A stretch of 64,000 nt of DNA, taken from positions 2,869,001 to 2,933,000 of the forward strand of contig NZ_CP047984.1 of the NCBI RefSeq assembly GCF_009931655.1, written 5' to 3'. Origin of the DNA: Pontibacter russatus (GTDB lineage Bacteria > Bacteroidota > Bacteroidia > Cytophagales > Hymenobacteraceae). Below the pieces are notes generated by a model that ran no database searches, was not told where the DNA came from, and worked only from the letters and a program-made list of their open reading frames with translations. Made by a program: the position numbers and the translations under genes. This document shows, one piece after another, positions 8,299 through 16,382 of the stretch (position 1 is the first letter of the stretch; every line of letters begins with the position of its first letter).

Positions 8299-9317
8299 AT
8301 GGTAAAAAAGCGGTTGCATATGGCCTGGTGCCTGTTGAAAGAGACGTGGCTGGAGTTCATGGACAATAACTCCTGGCAGAAGGGCGCGGCACTGGCCTAT
8401 TATACCATCTTCGCGCTGCCGCCCATGCTCATCATCATCATCAGCGCCGCCGGGTACTTCTTTGGGAAGCAGGCGGTGTCCGGGGAGATATACTACCAGA
8501 TAAAGGGCGTGATCGGGACGGAGGGGCCTACTCGGTGCAGAAGATGGTGGAGAATGTGAATGCGTTCTCGGATGTGAGCCTGGCGGCGTTTGTGGGCGTT
8601 ATCGCGCTTTTTATCGCCGCCACGGGCGTTTTTATATCCCTGCAGGACTCCCTGAACGAGATCTGGTACGTCAAGCCCAAGCCCAGGCACGGCTACCTCA
8701 AGCTGGTGCTCGACAGGTTCCTGTCCTTTGGGATGATTTTGGCCATTGCCATTATCCTGCTGCTCTCGCTGTTGGCCAACGCGGTGCTGGTGGCCATCGG
8801 CGGTTTCCTGGAGGCGCGTTTCTCGGGCTGGGTCGTTTACTTCATCCACTTTGCCAACCTGGCCTCCGCGCTGGTGCTCATGTCTTTCCTGTTCGCGTGT
8901 ATATATAAGTTTCTGCCCGACGCCAAGATAAAGTGGCGCGACGTGTGGGTGGGGGCACTCGTGACGTCGCTGCTGTTCGTGCTGTTCCGGGGCCTCATCG
9001 GGTTTTACCTGGGCACGAACGACGTGGGCTCGGTATATGGCGCGGCGGGCTCTGTGGTTGTCATCCTCACGTGGGTTTTCTTCACCTCCCAGATTATCTT
9101 TTTCGGGGCGGTGTTCACGTTTGTGTACTCCCGCAAGTACGGCTACAACATTTACCCGGCGGAGTACGCAGTGCGCGTGATACGGAGGCAGGTGGAGGTG
9201 GGCAACTCCGCCGTGAACGCGGAGCCCGGCGTACACACCAAGGAGGTATATGGCGGGGTGGAGGCGGCAACGGAAGAAAGCGACGAAGGCGCCGCCGCGC
9301 AGGGCGAGAATATATAG
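8299..9317 (+). pseudogene. YihY/BrkB-type membrane protein gene with a one-base frameshift
   Basis: Two overlapping frames together make one YihY/BrkB (formerly 'ribonuclease BN') inner-membrane protein. Frame one (from ATG 8299) gives the conserved start KETWLEFMDNNSWQKGAALAYYTIFALPP and the first membrane helix, then runs into nonsense after GVIGTEG. The second frame resumes at AYSVQKMVENV and continues through about five more membrane segments to 9317. The break lies at the run of four G at 8523-8526: one extra G restores the frame exactly. This could be a sequencing or assembly error in a homopolymer, or a true recent mutation. An intact paralogue lies at 53050-54012. The C-terminal tail after about 9190 is acidic and unconserved. 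Confidence 0.85.
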
Positions 9318-9445
9318 ATGAGTTAAGAGTTTTGAGTTAAGAGTTTAAAATTCAGGTAAAGGACACTGTGGCAAAGGGTTTATATATAGTTCTTCTGCCA
9401 AAATGCCTTCGCCTGAATCTTTCCGGATAAAGCCCTTGCCGGGGC

Positions 9446-9826
9446 TTACTTGGCGGCGATGCAGGATATCTCCACATTCACGTCTTTTGGCAGGCGGCTC
9501 ACTTCCACGGTTTCGCGGGCTGGCGGGTTGCTGGTGAAATAGCTGCCGTACGTTTCGTTGATGCGGCCGAAGTTGTTGAGGTCCTTCACGAAGATGGAGC
9601 ACTTGAGCACATGCTCGAAACCCATGCCCGCCTCCGACAGAATGGCCTGCAGGTTTTTCATGACCTGGTGCGTCTCCAGTTCGATGCTGTCGTTCACGAG
9701 GTTGCCGCTCTCCTGGTCCAGCGCAATCTGGCCGGATACGTAGAGGGTGCCGTTTGCCATCGTTGCCTGGCTGTAGGGGCCGATAGGGGCTGGCGCCAGA
9801 GAGGAAGTGATGATGCTGTGTGCCAT
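9446..9826 (-). CDS. RidA family protein (reactive imine/enamine deaminase)
   Basis: This is a 126-residue RidA/YjgF/UK114 protein. RidA hydrolyses reactive 2-aminoacrylate and related enamines made by PLP enzymes. The frame could start at 9862, but ATG 9826 (MAHSIITSSLAPAPIGPYSQ) matches family length and N-terminus. Seen are the GPYSQA motif, VSGQIALD, the ETHQVMKNLQAIL helix, the key arginine in PARETVEV and a C-terminal NVEISCIAAK. The trimer's active-site arginine is therefore present. It is divergent from the gene at 9878 with only about 50 bases between starts. Confidence 0.92.
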   Translation of the reverse strand: MAHSIITSSLAPAPIGPYSQATMANGTLYVSGQIALDQESGNLVNDSIELETHQVMKNLQAILSEAGMGFEHVLKCSIFVKDLNNFGRINETYGSYFTSNPPARETVEVSRLPKDVNVEISCIAAK

Positions 9827-9877
9827 ATATGGATTCGGTTTATAGTGTATCTTTACTCTCAAAAGTACTTAAATTTT

Positions 9878-10555
9878 ATGCACGTAGTTGTATTGGCGGG
9901 CCCTGAAATGGCTGCTGAGTTCAAACAGAAGTTCCCGGAGGGCACGGAAGGCGTGTCTTTTACCTTTCTGAGCAGCCTCAGCCTGCAGGACGAGCAGTTT
10001 CAATCCACCGATGTGGTGTTCGATTTCCTGCTGCACCAGCAGCCGCAGCGCCTGGAGCAGTATGCGCCCGGGCAGGTGGTGTTCTGCAACGCTGCCACCG
10101 TGCAGTTGGCAGCCCTGGCGAAGGCCGCGGAATTGGAGAAGCCCTGCGCCCTCATCGGCTTTAATGGCCTGCCTACCCTTTTTAACAGGCCGGTGCTGGA
10201 GGCGAGCCTGCTGCAGCCGGAGCACGAAGAAAAGCTAAGGGAGGTGTGCGAAAAACTGGGGACGGAGTACCTGCTGGTGGAGGACAGGGTGGGCATGGTG
10301 ACGCCCCGCCTGATCTGCATGATCATCAACGAGGCCTGCTATACCCTGCAGGAGGAGACGGCCAGCATCGCTGACATAGATCTCGGAATGAAACTGGGCA
10401 CTAACTATCCGAGAGGACCATTTGAGTGGGCCAACGAGATGGGCGTGGAGCAGGTGTACCGGGTGCTGGAGGCGGTATATGAAGACACAAAAGACGAGCG
10501 CTACAAAATCTGCCCGCTGCTGAAAACCAAGTACCTGAAAGGGGAGAAGTTCTGA
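9878..10555 (+). CDS. 3-hydroxyacyl-CoA dehydrogenase-like protein lacking a normal NAD-binding domain
   Basis: This 225-residue protein has a second half that is a recognisable 3-hydroxyacyl-CoA dehydrogenase C-terminal domain: VTPRLICMIINEACYTLQEETAS, then DIDLGMKLGTNYPRGPFEWANEMG. This part normally helps bind acyl-CoA and forms the dimer. The first half is short (about 120 residues) and has no GxGxxG NAD-binding loop. It begins MHVVVLAGPEMAAEFK, where the Rossmann loop should be, so dehydrogenase activity is doubtful. ATG 9878 is chosen since earlier in-frame codons run through the ridA gene. It may be a degenerate enzyme or an acyl-CoA-binding partner. Confidence 0.8.
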   Translation: MHVVVLAGPEMAAEFKQKFPEGTEGVSFTFLSSLSLQDEQFQSTDVVFDFLLHQQPQRLEQYAPGQVVFCNAATVQLAALAKAAELEKPCALIGFNGLPTLFNRPVLEASLLQPEHEEKLREVCEKLGTEYLLVEDRVGMVTPRLICMIINEACYTLQEETASIADIDLGMKLGTNYPRGPFEWANEMGVEQVYRVLEAVYEDTKDERYKICPLLKTKYLKGEKF

Positions 10556-10570
10556 AGGTGGGTTAGCCTA

Positions 10571-10618
10571 TATATAAAAAAGGAGGCAGCCATATATGGC
10601 TGCCTCCTTTTTTATATA
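10571..10618. terminator. Perfect 48-bp palindrome, bidirectional terminator
   Basis: Both halves (10571-10594 and 10595-10618) are exact reverse complements. The GC-rich stem GGAGGCAGCC is flanked by A and T runs of six, then TATATA. It sits between the convergent ends of the 3-hydroxyacyl-CoA dehydrogenase-like gene and glmS, so it would stop transcription from both sides. Confidence 0.93.
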
Positions 10619-10633
10619 TGTGTCAGGCAGGTT

Positions 10634-12469
10634 TTACTCCACCGTCACAGACTTTGCCAGGTTGCGGGGCTGGTCTACGTTGCAGCCGCGCATCACCGCA
10701 ATGTGGTACGACAGCAGTTGCAGCGGAATCACAGACAGCAAAGGCATCAGCGGCTCGCTCGTCTCCGGAATCTCGATCACGTAATCCGCCATCGACGGAA
10801 TGGTCGTGTCGCCTTCTGTCACAACGGCAATCACCTTGCCCTTGCGGGCCTTCACTTCCTGCACATTCGATACAATTTTCTCATACGAGCTGTCCTTTGT
10901 CGCGATAACCACCACCGGCATGTGCTCGTCGATCAGGGCGATTGGCCCGTGCTTCATCTCGGCGGCCGGATACCCTTCTGCGTGGATATAGGAGATTTCC
11001 TTCAGTTTCAGGGCACCTTCCAGCGCCACCGGGAAATTGTAGCCACGGCCCAGGTACAGGAAGTTGGTTGCGTCCTTGAACACCTCGGAGATTTCCATGA
11101 TCTGATCGTTCAGCTGCAGGGCAATTTCAACTTTAGTCGGGATGCTCTCCAACTCCACCATCAGCTGGTGAAGCTTGCTCGTCTCTATCATGCCGCGCTT
11201 GCTGCCGATGATCATGGCAATCAGCGTGAGCACCGTTACCTGCGCTGTGAAGGCTTTTGTGCTGGCCACCCCAATCTCCGGCCCCGCGTGCGTATAAGCG
11301 CCCGCATCCGTGGCGCGGGCAATGGACGAGCCCACTACGTTGCATATACCGAAAATGGTGGCACCCTTCGATTTCGCCAGTTCAAGCGCGGCTAAGGTAT
11401 CTGCCGTTTCCCCGGACTGGGAGATGGCGATCACGATGTCTTTCTCGGTGATGATCGGGTTGCGGTAGCGGAACTCGGAGGCATACTCCACTTCCACCGG
11501 GATGCGGGCGAAGTCCTCGATCAGGTACTCTGCCACCAGGCCCGCGTGCCACGACGTGCCACAGGCCACAATGATGATGCGCTTGGCTTTGACAAACTTG
11601 TTCTCATACTCCCGGATGCCGCCCATCATCAGGTGGTCGCTCTCGGCAATCATGCGGCCGCGCATGCTGTCGAGGATAGAGCGCGGCTGCTCGAAAATCT
11701 CCTTCAGCATGAAGTGCTCGTAGCCGCCTTTCTCAATCGACTCGAGGGCCATCTCCAGGCGCTGCACATAAGGCGTCTGCTTCACGTCCTCTTTCGTGCG
11801 GATGTCAAGTTCCCCGTTGTTGATTACCGCCAGTTCATAGTCATTCAGGTAAACCACCTCGTTGGTGTACTCGATGATAGGCGTGGCGTCGGAGGCCAGG
11901 AAAAACTCGCCTTCTCCGATGCCCACTACCAGCGGACTGCCCTTGCGGGCCGCTACCAGCTGGTTCGGGCTGTCCTGCGCCAATACCACAATGGCATAGG
12001 CGCCCACCACCTCGTGCAGGGCCAGCCGCACGGCCTCGGGCAGCGTACAGTGGCTGTTGGTGCGGATGTCTTCTATCAGGTTGATGAAGACCTCAGAGTC
12101 GGTGTCGGACTTAAAGGTATGGCCCTTCTCTATCAGGAGTTGCTTCAGCGCGGCATAGTTCTCGATGATGCCGTTGTGGATGATGGCGATGTTGCCTGAG
12201 GTAGAGTAGTGCGGGTGGGCGTTTATATCGTTCGGCTCTCCGTGCGTGGCCCAGCGGGTGTGGCCCATGCCAATATGCCCGTGCGTATCTATGCCCATGA
12301 GCGCGGCCTCGAGTTCAGCTACCTTTCCCTTTTTCTTGTAAATGTTCAGTGAGCCGTTCATTAGCGCGACTCCGGCGCTGTCATAGCCCCTGTATTCCAG
12401 CCGTTTTAGGCCTTTGATAATGACCGGGCAAGCTTCCCGGTGTCCTACGTATGCTACAATTCCACACAT
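10634..12469 (-). CDS. glmS: Glutamine--fructose-6-phosphate aminotransferase (isomerizing)
   Basis: GlmS makes glucosamine-6-phosphate from fructose-6-phosphate and glutamine, the first step towards UDP-GlcNAc for peptidoglycan and LPS. The full 611 residues are present. The nucleophile Cys2 follows the start (MCGIVAYVGH), and the glutaminase domain continues with GHTRWATHG and HNGIIENY. Two SIS sugar-isomerase domains follow, with CGTSWHAGL and SQSGETADT, and the conserved C-terminal end LAKSVTVE closes the active site. No glmS ribozyme would be expected in this phylum and none is seen upstream. Transcription is likely from the short gap after the terminator at 12496-12520. Confidence 0.98.
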   Translation of the reverse strand: MCGIVAYVGHREACPVIIKGLKRLEYRGYDSAGVALMNGSLNIYKKKGKVAELEAALMGIDTHGHIGMGHTRWATHGEPNDINAHPHYSTSGNIAIIHNGIIENYAALKQLLIEKGHTFKSDTDSEVFINLIEDIRTNSHCTLPEAVRLALHEVVGAYAIVVLAQDSPNQLVAARKGSPLVVGIGEGEFFLASDATPIIEYTNEVVYLNDYELAVINNGELDIRTKEDVKQTPYVQRLEMALESIEKGGYEHFMLKEIFEQPRSILDSMRGRMIAESDHLMMGGIREYENKFVKAKRIIIVACGTSWHAGLVAEYLIEDFARIPVEVEYASEFRYRNPIITEKDIVIAISQSGETADTLAALELAKSKGATIFGICNVVGSSIARATDAGAYTHAGPEIGVASTKAFTAQVTVLTLIAMIIGSKRGMIETSKLHQLMVELESIPTKVEIALQLNDQIMEISEVFKDATNFLYLGRGYNFPVALEGALKLKEISYIHAEGYPAAEMKHGPIALIDEHMPVVVIATKDSSYEKIVSNVQEVKARKGKVIAVVTEGDTTIPSMADYVIEIPETSEPLMPLLSVIPLQLLSYHIAVMRGCNVDQPRNLAKSVTVE

Positions 12470-12495
12470 ATTTTATTTTGTATATATAAAAAAAT

Positions 12496-12520
12496 AATAG
12501 GTACCTCAAAGGTACCTATT
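12496..12520 (-). terminator. Terminator of the glycogen-synthase-like gene, just upstream of glmS
   Basis: A perfect 11-bp inverted repeat (12496-12506 and 12510-12520, AATAGGTACCT) has a 3-nt loop and on the minus strand is followed by ATTATTTTTTTATATA. It ends transcription of the gene at 12600-13412. The same hairpin contains a minus-strand TACCTTTG (12507-12514), a perfect -7 box placed about 38 bases from the glmS start, so terminator and glmS promoter may overlap. Confidence 0.8.
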
Positions 12521-12599
12521 TAAATAAAGTAAATATTATACTGTTTATATATACTTTTTGTTGTAGCTTTTAAATAATTTTTATTGTGAAGCGGTGGCG

Positions 12600-13412
12600 C
12601 TACTGCCCGAGCTGGTTGTACAACTCATAATAAGAGTCCAGCAGGGTTTCGTCGGCCCTGACGGTGCTGATGTTCTTCGTCTTCTTATATTCGTTGAAGG
12701 TGGCGTTCATGCTGTCGCCAAAGTCCTCGTTTGTTTTTATAACGGCGTCGGCGTACTTCATGCCGCACTTCACGAACCCGTCGCAGTCAGACGACTGCAG
12801 TTCTGTGAGCATGCTGTCGTCAATGTCCAGCATCTTTACCTTGTCGAGCAGGCCCTCGTCGAACTTCTGCGTGTAGTTGTGGTTATATACCGTGAACATC
12901 GACTTGGCATCTTTGAAAATAGGGTCTTTCTTGTAGGTGGTCTTCAGGTACATCGGGATCAGGCCCGTCATCCAGTCGTTGCAATGTACAATGTCGGGGG
13001 CCCAGCCTAGTTTCTTTACCGTTTCCAGCACGCCCTTGCAGAAGAAGATGGCGCGCTCGTCGTTGTCTGCGTGAAACTTGTTGTTCTTGTCAACAAACAC
13101 TGACTTTCTGTGGAAATAGTCCTCATTGTCGATAAAATAAACCTGCAGCTTTGCATTTGGGATAGAAGCTACCTTAATTACCAGCGGTTTCTCATCTTCG
13201 CCCACGGCAATGTTAATGCCGGAAAGGCGCACCACTTCATGTAACCGGTTCTTGCGCTCGTTGATCAGGCCAAACCTTGGCACAAAGATGCGGATCTCCA
13301 TTCCTCGCTCCTGCATCCCCTGTGGCAGCGTCTGCAAAAACTCGGCTACTTTAGTGGTCTGTAAGAAAGGATTGATCTCTGTGGCGGCGTATAAGATTCG
13401 CAATTTAGACAT
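12600..13412 (-). CDS. Glycogen/starch synthase N-terminal (GT5) domain protein
   Basis: This 270-residue protein is made only of the GT5 starch-synthase N-terminal domain: it begins LRILYAATEINPFLQ, has IFVPRFGLINER, VYFIDNEDYFHRK and PDIVHCNDWMTGLIPMYLK, all typical of GlgA. The C-terminal GT1 half with the nucleotide-sugar site is missing. The usual KTGGL motif near the N-terminus is replaced by QTTKV, so the ADP-glucose-binding lysine is lost. Catalysis is therefore doubtful despite the common label 'glycogen synthase'. It is divergent from panC, an arrangement that I believe recurs in Bacteroidota. Its own terminator follows at 12496-12520. Confidence 0.85.
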   Translation of the reverse strand: MSKLRILYAATEINPFLQTTKVAEFLQTLPQGMQERGMEIRIFVPRFGLINERKNRLHEVVRLSGINIAVGEDEKPLVIKVASIPNAKLQVYFIDNEDYFHRKSVFVDKNNKFHADNDERAIFFCKGVLETVKKLGWAPDIVHCNDWMTGLIPMYLKTTYKKDPIFKDAKSMFTVYNHNYTQKFDEGLLDKVKMLDIDDSMLTELQSSDCDGFVKCGMKYADAVIKTNEDFGDSMNATFNEYKKTKNISTVRADETLLDSYYELYNQLGQ

Positions 13413-13455
13413 GGATATGTGGTTAAAATTAAAAAAGCAACAGTAATGGGACGTG

Positions 13456-13486
13456 CAAAATTAGTAATTTTTATTCTAATTTTCAA
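13456..13486 (-). promoter_or_regulatory. Candidate promoter of the GT5-domain gene
   Basis: On the minus strand the -7 box TAATTTTG (13463-13456) matches TAnnTTTG and a TTG at 13486-13484 lies 20 bases upstream. The start codon is 43 bases downstream of the box. It overlaps the panC promoter on the other strand. Confidence 0.5.
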
Positions 13487-13511
13487 TTTAAAACGTTATA
13501 ACTTACATTTG
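13481..13511 (+). promoter_or_regulatory. Candidate promoter of panC
   Basis: TTTC (13481-13484, one change from TTTG) is followed after 19 bases by TACATTTG (13504-13511), which fits the Bacteroidota -33/-7 pattern. ATG 13550 lies 38 bases after the box. The 137-base gap is AT-rich and serves both divergent genes. Confidence 0.6.
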
Positions 13512-13549
13512 CCGGCTTATCCCAATCCCACACTTAAACACCACCGGAG

Positions 13550-14404
13550 ATGGAAATCATAAAGCAGGTTCACGCCATCCGGGAGCGGGTGCAGGCGCTG
13601 CGCTGTAGCGGCAAAACCATCGGCCTCGTGCCTACCATGGGCGCTTTGCACCAGGGCCACCTGCAGTTGCTGAAAGCCTCCGCGCAGGAGAACGATATAA
13701 CCGTTTGCAGTATCTTCGTCAACCCCACGCAGTTCAACAACCCGGACGATTACAAGCTATACCCGCGTACCTTGGGTGAGGACACCGCCCTGCTGGAGCA
13801 GGTTAGCTGCAACATTCTTTTTGCCCCGGACCCGGAAGAGGTATATCCGCAACAACACACGCTGCTACAGTTTAGTTTCGGGGCGCTGGAGGCGGTGATG
13901 GAGGGAGCGCACCGGCCGGGGCATTTCAACGGGGTGGCCACCATTGTGAGCAAATTGTTCCACCTGGTGCAGCCGCACCGTGCCTACTTCGGCCAGAAGG
14001 ATCTGCAGCAGGTGGCGATTGTACGGCAACTGGTGCAGAGCCTGAGCTTTGACGTAAAGCTGGTTTGCTTCCCGACGGTGCGTGAGGAGGACGGTTTGGC
14101 GATGTCGTCGCGGAACAAGCGCCTGGATGCCGCGCAGCGGCGGGCGGCACCGCATTTATATATGGCTTTGAAGAAAGCAGAGGCGCAGTTGCAGCAACGG
14201 CCAGTGGCAGCCATCAAGGCGGGCGTGGCGGCCTACCTGGGCCAGGTAGGCGGGGTAGAACTGGAGTACTTCGAGGTGGCGGACCCGGCCACGCTGCAGC
14301 CGGTGGCGGATGTGCGCGGAGTGCGGGAAGTGGCGCTGTGTCTGGCGGCTGTGGTGGGCCCCGTGCGCCTGATAGACAACATCCTGGTGAATTTAAACGG
14401 CTAA
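13550..14404 (+). CDS. panC: Pantothenate synthetase
   Basis: PanC joins pantoate and beta-alanine using ATP, giving pantothenate for coenzyme A. The 284-residue protein has the nucleotidyltransferase motif LVPTMGALHQGHL (27-39, HxGH at 34-37), SIFVNPTQFNN, the RPGHFNGVATIVSKLF segment, FGQKDLQQ and the GLAMSSRNKRL loop that closes over ATP. The last third, the dimer domain, is more variable and ends LIDNILVNLNG. panD follows 90 bases on, so both enzymes of the beta-alanine branch are together. ATG 13550 gives the normal N-terminus. Confidence 0.98.
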   Translation: MEIIKQVHAIRERVQALRCSGKTIGLVPTMGALHQGHLQLLKASAQENDITVCSIFVNPTQFNNPDDYKLYPRTLGEDTALLEQVSCNILFAPDPEEVYPQQHTLLQFSFGALEAVMEGAHRPGHFNGVATIVSKLFHLVQPHRAYFGQKDLQQVAIVRQLVQSLSFDVKLVCFPTVREEDGLAMSSRNKRLDAAQRRAAPHLYMALKKAEAQLQQRPVAAIKAGVAAYLGQVGGVELEYFEVADPATLQPVADVRGVREVALCLAAVVGPVRLIDNILVNLNG

Positions 14405-14464
14405 CGGGTTGTTCCTTAGCAGAGACGCCCACAGGAGCAGGTAGCTAATCTGCCGCCGTTTCGC

Positions 14465-14472
14465 TACCTTTG
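14465..14472 (+). promoter_or_regulatory. Candidate -7 box of panD (TACCTTTG)
   Basis: TACCTTTG lies 22 bases before the panD ATG in the panC-panD gap and matches TAnnTTTG exactly. No convincing -33 box is present. It would let panD and the genes behind it be transcribed apart from panC. Confidence 0.45.
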
Positions 14473-14494
14473 CGCATTATTACAGAGATAAACC

Positions 14495-14842
14495 ATGTAT
14501 ATCGAGGTTTTAAAATCCAAGATCCACCGTTGCAAGGTAACACAGGCCGAGCTGCACTATGTAGGCAGCATCACCATAGACGAGGACCTGATGGATGCCG
14601 CCAGCATCGTGGAGAATGAGAAGGTGCAGATCGTGAACGTGAACAACGGCGAACGCTTTGAGACCTATGTGATCCGGGGTGAGCGCGGCACAGGCACCGT
14701 GTGCCTCAACGGCCCCGCAGCCCGCCGGGTGCAGGTGGGGGACATCGTCATTGTCATCTCCTACTGCAGCATCAGATTCGAAGATGCGAAGAGCCACACC
14801 CCTACGCTGGTGTTCCCCGACCAGCACAACCGCCTGGTGTAA
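14495..14842 (+). CDS. panD: Aspartate 1-decarboxylase (pyruvoyl-dependent)
   Basis: PanD turns aspartate into beta-alanine, the co-substrate of PanC. The 115-residue pro-enzyme cleaves itself between Gly24 and Ser25 (YVGSITID), and the serine becomes the pyruvoyl group. Also present are [10 protein letters not shown] with Lys9, the [23 protein letters not shown] strand region, [18 protein letters not shown] with the active-site Tyr/Arg surroundings, and the final IVISYCSI strand. Length and motifs are standard, and the position behind panC supports the role. Confidence 0.98.
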   Translation: MYIEVLKSKIHRCKVTQAELHYVGSITIDEDLMDAASIVENEKVQIVNVNNGERFETYVIRGERGTGTVCLNGPAARRVQVGDIVIVISYCSIRFEDAKSHTPTLVFPDQHNRLV

Positions 14843-14851
14843 TACGCTTTC

Positions 14852-15895
14852 ATGAAAAAGCTGCTCTCTTTCCTGAAGCCAACCCTGCTGCTGGGCGTGT
14901 CCGCGTTTTTGATGTGGTACGCGCTGAAGGAGCTGGACTTCGAGAAGATGTGGGCTGAGTTCCTACGGGCAAACTATGCGTGGGTGCTGGTGTCGCTGGT
15001 GATGGGTGTGCTGGCCTATATAAGCCGCGCCATCCGCTGGCAGATGCAGCTAAAGCCCACCGGCTACCGCCCTTCGCTCCGGAACACCTACAACGCCATG
15101 ATGACCGGCTACCTGGCCAACCTCGTGCTTCCCCGCGCAGGCGAGCTGGTGCGCTGCACTTTTCTTCGGCGCACAGACGACGTGCCGGTGAACACGGGCT
15201 TCGGCACCGTGATAGCGGAGCGGATTATCGATACAGTGATGCTGCTGTTCGCCGTCGGCCTCACCTTCCTGCTCGAGTTCGACCATATACGGGATTTCTT
15301 CCTCGGCCTTTTCTCCGACAAGTACACCCACATGGAGCACAGCATCAGTTCGCTCTATTGGCTGGGCTGGGTGCTGCTGGGTTCGGTGGTGGTGGTGCTT
15401 TTCGTGGCGCTGCGCTACCTGAGCCGCCTGCGCAAAAACGCGTACTTCCGGAAAGCAGTGGACTTTGTGAGAGGCATGCTGAAGGGTGTCTTCAGCATCA
15501 CCAAATTGGACAACCAGGCCGCCTTCTGGGCCCACACCATCTTTGTGTGGGCCATGTACTACTCTATGAGCCTGGTGGTGTTCTATGCGCTGCCGGCCAC
15601 CTCCGGCCTGTCTTGGGGCGCGGCCCTGTCGGTGCTGGTGGTGGGGAGCCTGGGCATGGCGGTGCCGGTGCAGGGCGGTATCGGCGTATATCATCTGCTG
15701 GTGCAGGCCACGCTGCTGCTATATGGCGTGCCCAAGGAGGCAGGCATGGCCTACGCCCTGCTGGCGCACACCTCACAGACGCTTTTGGTTGTTCTGATGG
15801 GAGTGCTTAGCTTTATGGGGAGTATGCTGCGGGGCCAGGGCACTGGCATGCAACTCACCCGGACAAACGCTGAGCACCATGAACTCAACCGATAA
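14852..15895 (+). CDS. Flippase-like integral membrane protein (UPF0104/LPG synthase TM family)
   Basis: This 347-residue membrane protein belongs to the lysylphosphatidylglycerol-synthase transmembrane-domain/UPF0104 family, with about eight hydrophobic segments. Family marks are the SRAIRWQMQLKP stretch (about 53-64), the NLVLPRAGELVRC motif (about 90-102) and the late GGIGVYHLLVQATLLLYGVP region. Members are thought to flip lipid or glycolipid substrates; no soluble aminoacyl-transferase domain is fused here. It starts 9 bases after panD and its end overlaps rfaE2 by 17 bases, so these genes are probably co-transcribed. The overlap with a heptose-pathway gene hints at cell-envelope work, which is inference. 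Confidence 0.88.
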   Translation: MKKLLSFLKPTLLLGVSAFLMWYALKELDFEKMWAEFLRANYAWVLVSLVMGVLAYISRAIRWQMQLKPTGYRPSLRNTYNAMMTGYLANLVLPRAGELVRCTFLRRTDDVPVNTGFGTVIAERIIDTVMLLFAVGLTFLLEFDHIRDFFLGLFSDKYTHMEHSISSLYWLGWVLLGSVVVVLFVALRYLSRLRKNAYFRKAVDFVRGMLKGVFSITKLDNQAAFWAHTIFVWAMYYSMSLVVFYALPATSGLSWGAALSVLVVGSLGMAVPVQGGIGVYHLLVQATLLLYGVPKEAGMAYALLAHTSQTLLVVLMGVLSFMGSMLRGQGTGMQLTRTNAEHHELNR

Positions 15896-16367
15896 AATCT
15901 TCACGCTGCCGCAACTGCAGCAGCAGGTGAGCGCCTGGCGCAGCCAGGGAAAGAGAATTGTCTTCACCAACGGCTGCTTCGACCTGCTGCATCTCGGCCA
16001 CGTCGACTACCTCGAGAAAGCCCGGCGACTTGGCGATAAACTCGTGCTGGGCCTGAATACGGACGCCTCCATCAGCCGCATAAAAGGCCCGACCCGGCCC
16101 TTACAGGACGAAGTGTCACGCGCCCGCATTATGGCATCCCTTTTGTTTGTAGATGCTGTAGTGCTGTTCGACCAGAATACGCCTCTGGAACTGATAGAGG
16201 CAGTGCAGCCGGATATACTTGTGAAAGGAGATGACTACACCGTAGAAAACATTGTGGGCCACGAAGTGGTTCTGGCCAGAGGAGGCGAGGTGAAGACCGT
16301 GCCGCTGGTAAAAGGCTACTCCACCACCAGCATCGTAAAGAAAATAGAAAAGCAGTTAAACAGTTAA
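15879..16367 (+). CDS. rfaE2: D-glycero-beta-D-manno-heptose 1-phosphate adenylyltransferase
   Basis: This is a stand-alone cytidylyltransferase-like domain equal to the C-terminal half of HldE. It would make ADP-heptose precursor for LPS core sugars. The 162-residue protein has FTNGCFDLLHLGHVDYLEKAR with HLGH at 38-41, LVLGLNTDASISRIKGPTRP, FVDAVVLFDQNTPLELI, and VKGDDYT near residue 112. The kinase half (rfaE1) is not in this window. The gene starts within the end of the flippase-like gene. A different nucleotidyltransferase specificity is possible, since close paralogues use glycerol-phosphate or other substrates. Confidence 0.9.
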   Translation: MNSTDKIFTLPQLQQQVSAWRSQGKRIVFTNGCFDLLHLGHVDYLEKARRLGDKLVLGLNTDASISRIKGPTRPLQDEVSRARIMASLLFVDAVVLFDQNTPLELIEAVQPDILVKGDDYTVENIVGHEVVLARGGEVKTVPLVKGYSTTSIVKKIEKQLNS

Positions 16368-16382
16368 ATAAATCAGACAGTC

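Noticed and set aside
10634..12469. glmS ribozyme or riboswitch upstream of glmS
   Set aside because: The upstream gap is short and fully explained by a terminator and promoter; no ribozyme core is recognisable.
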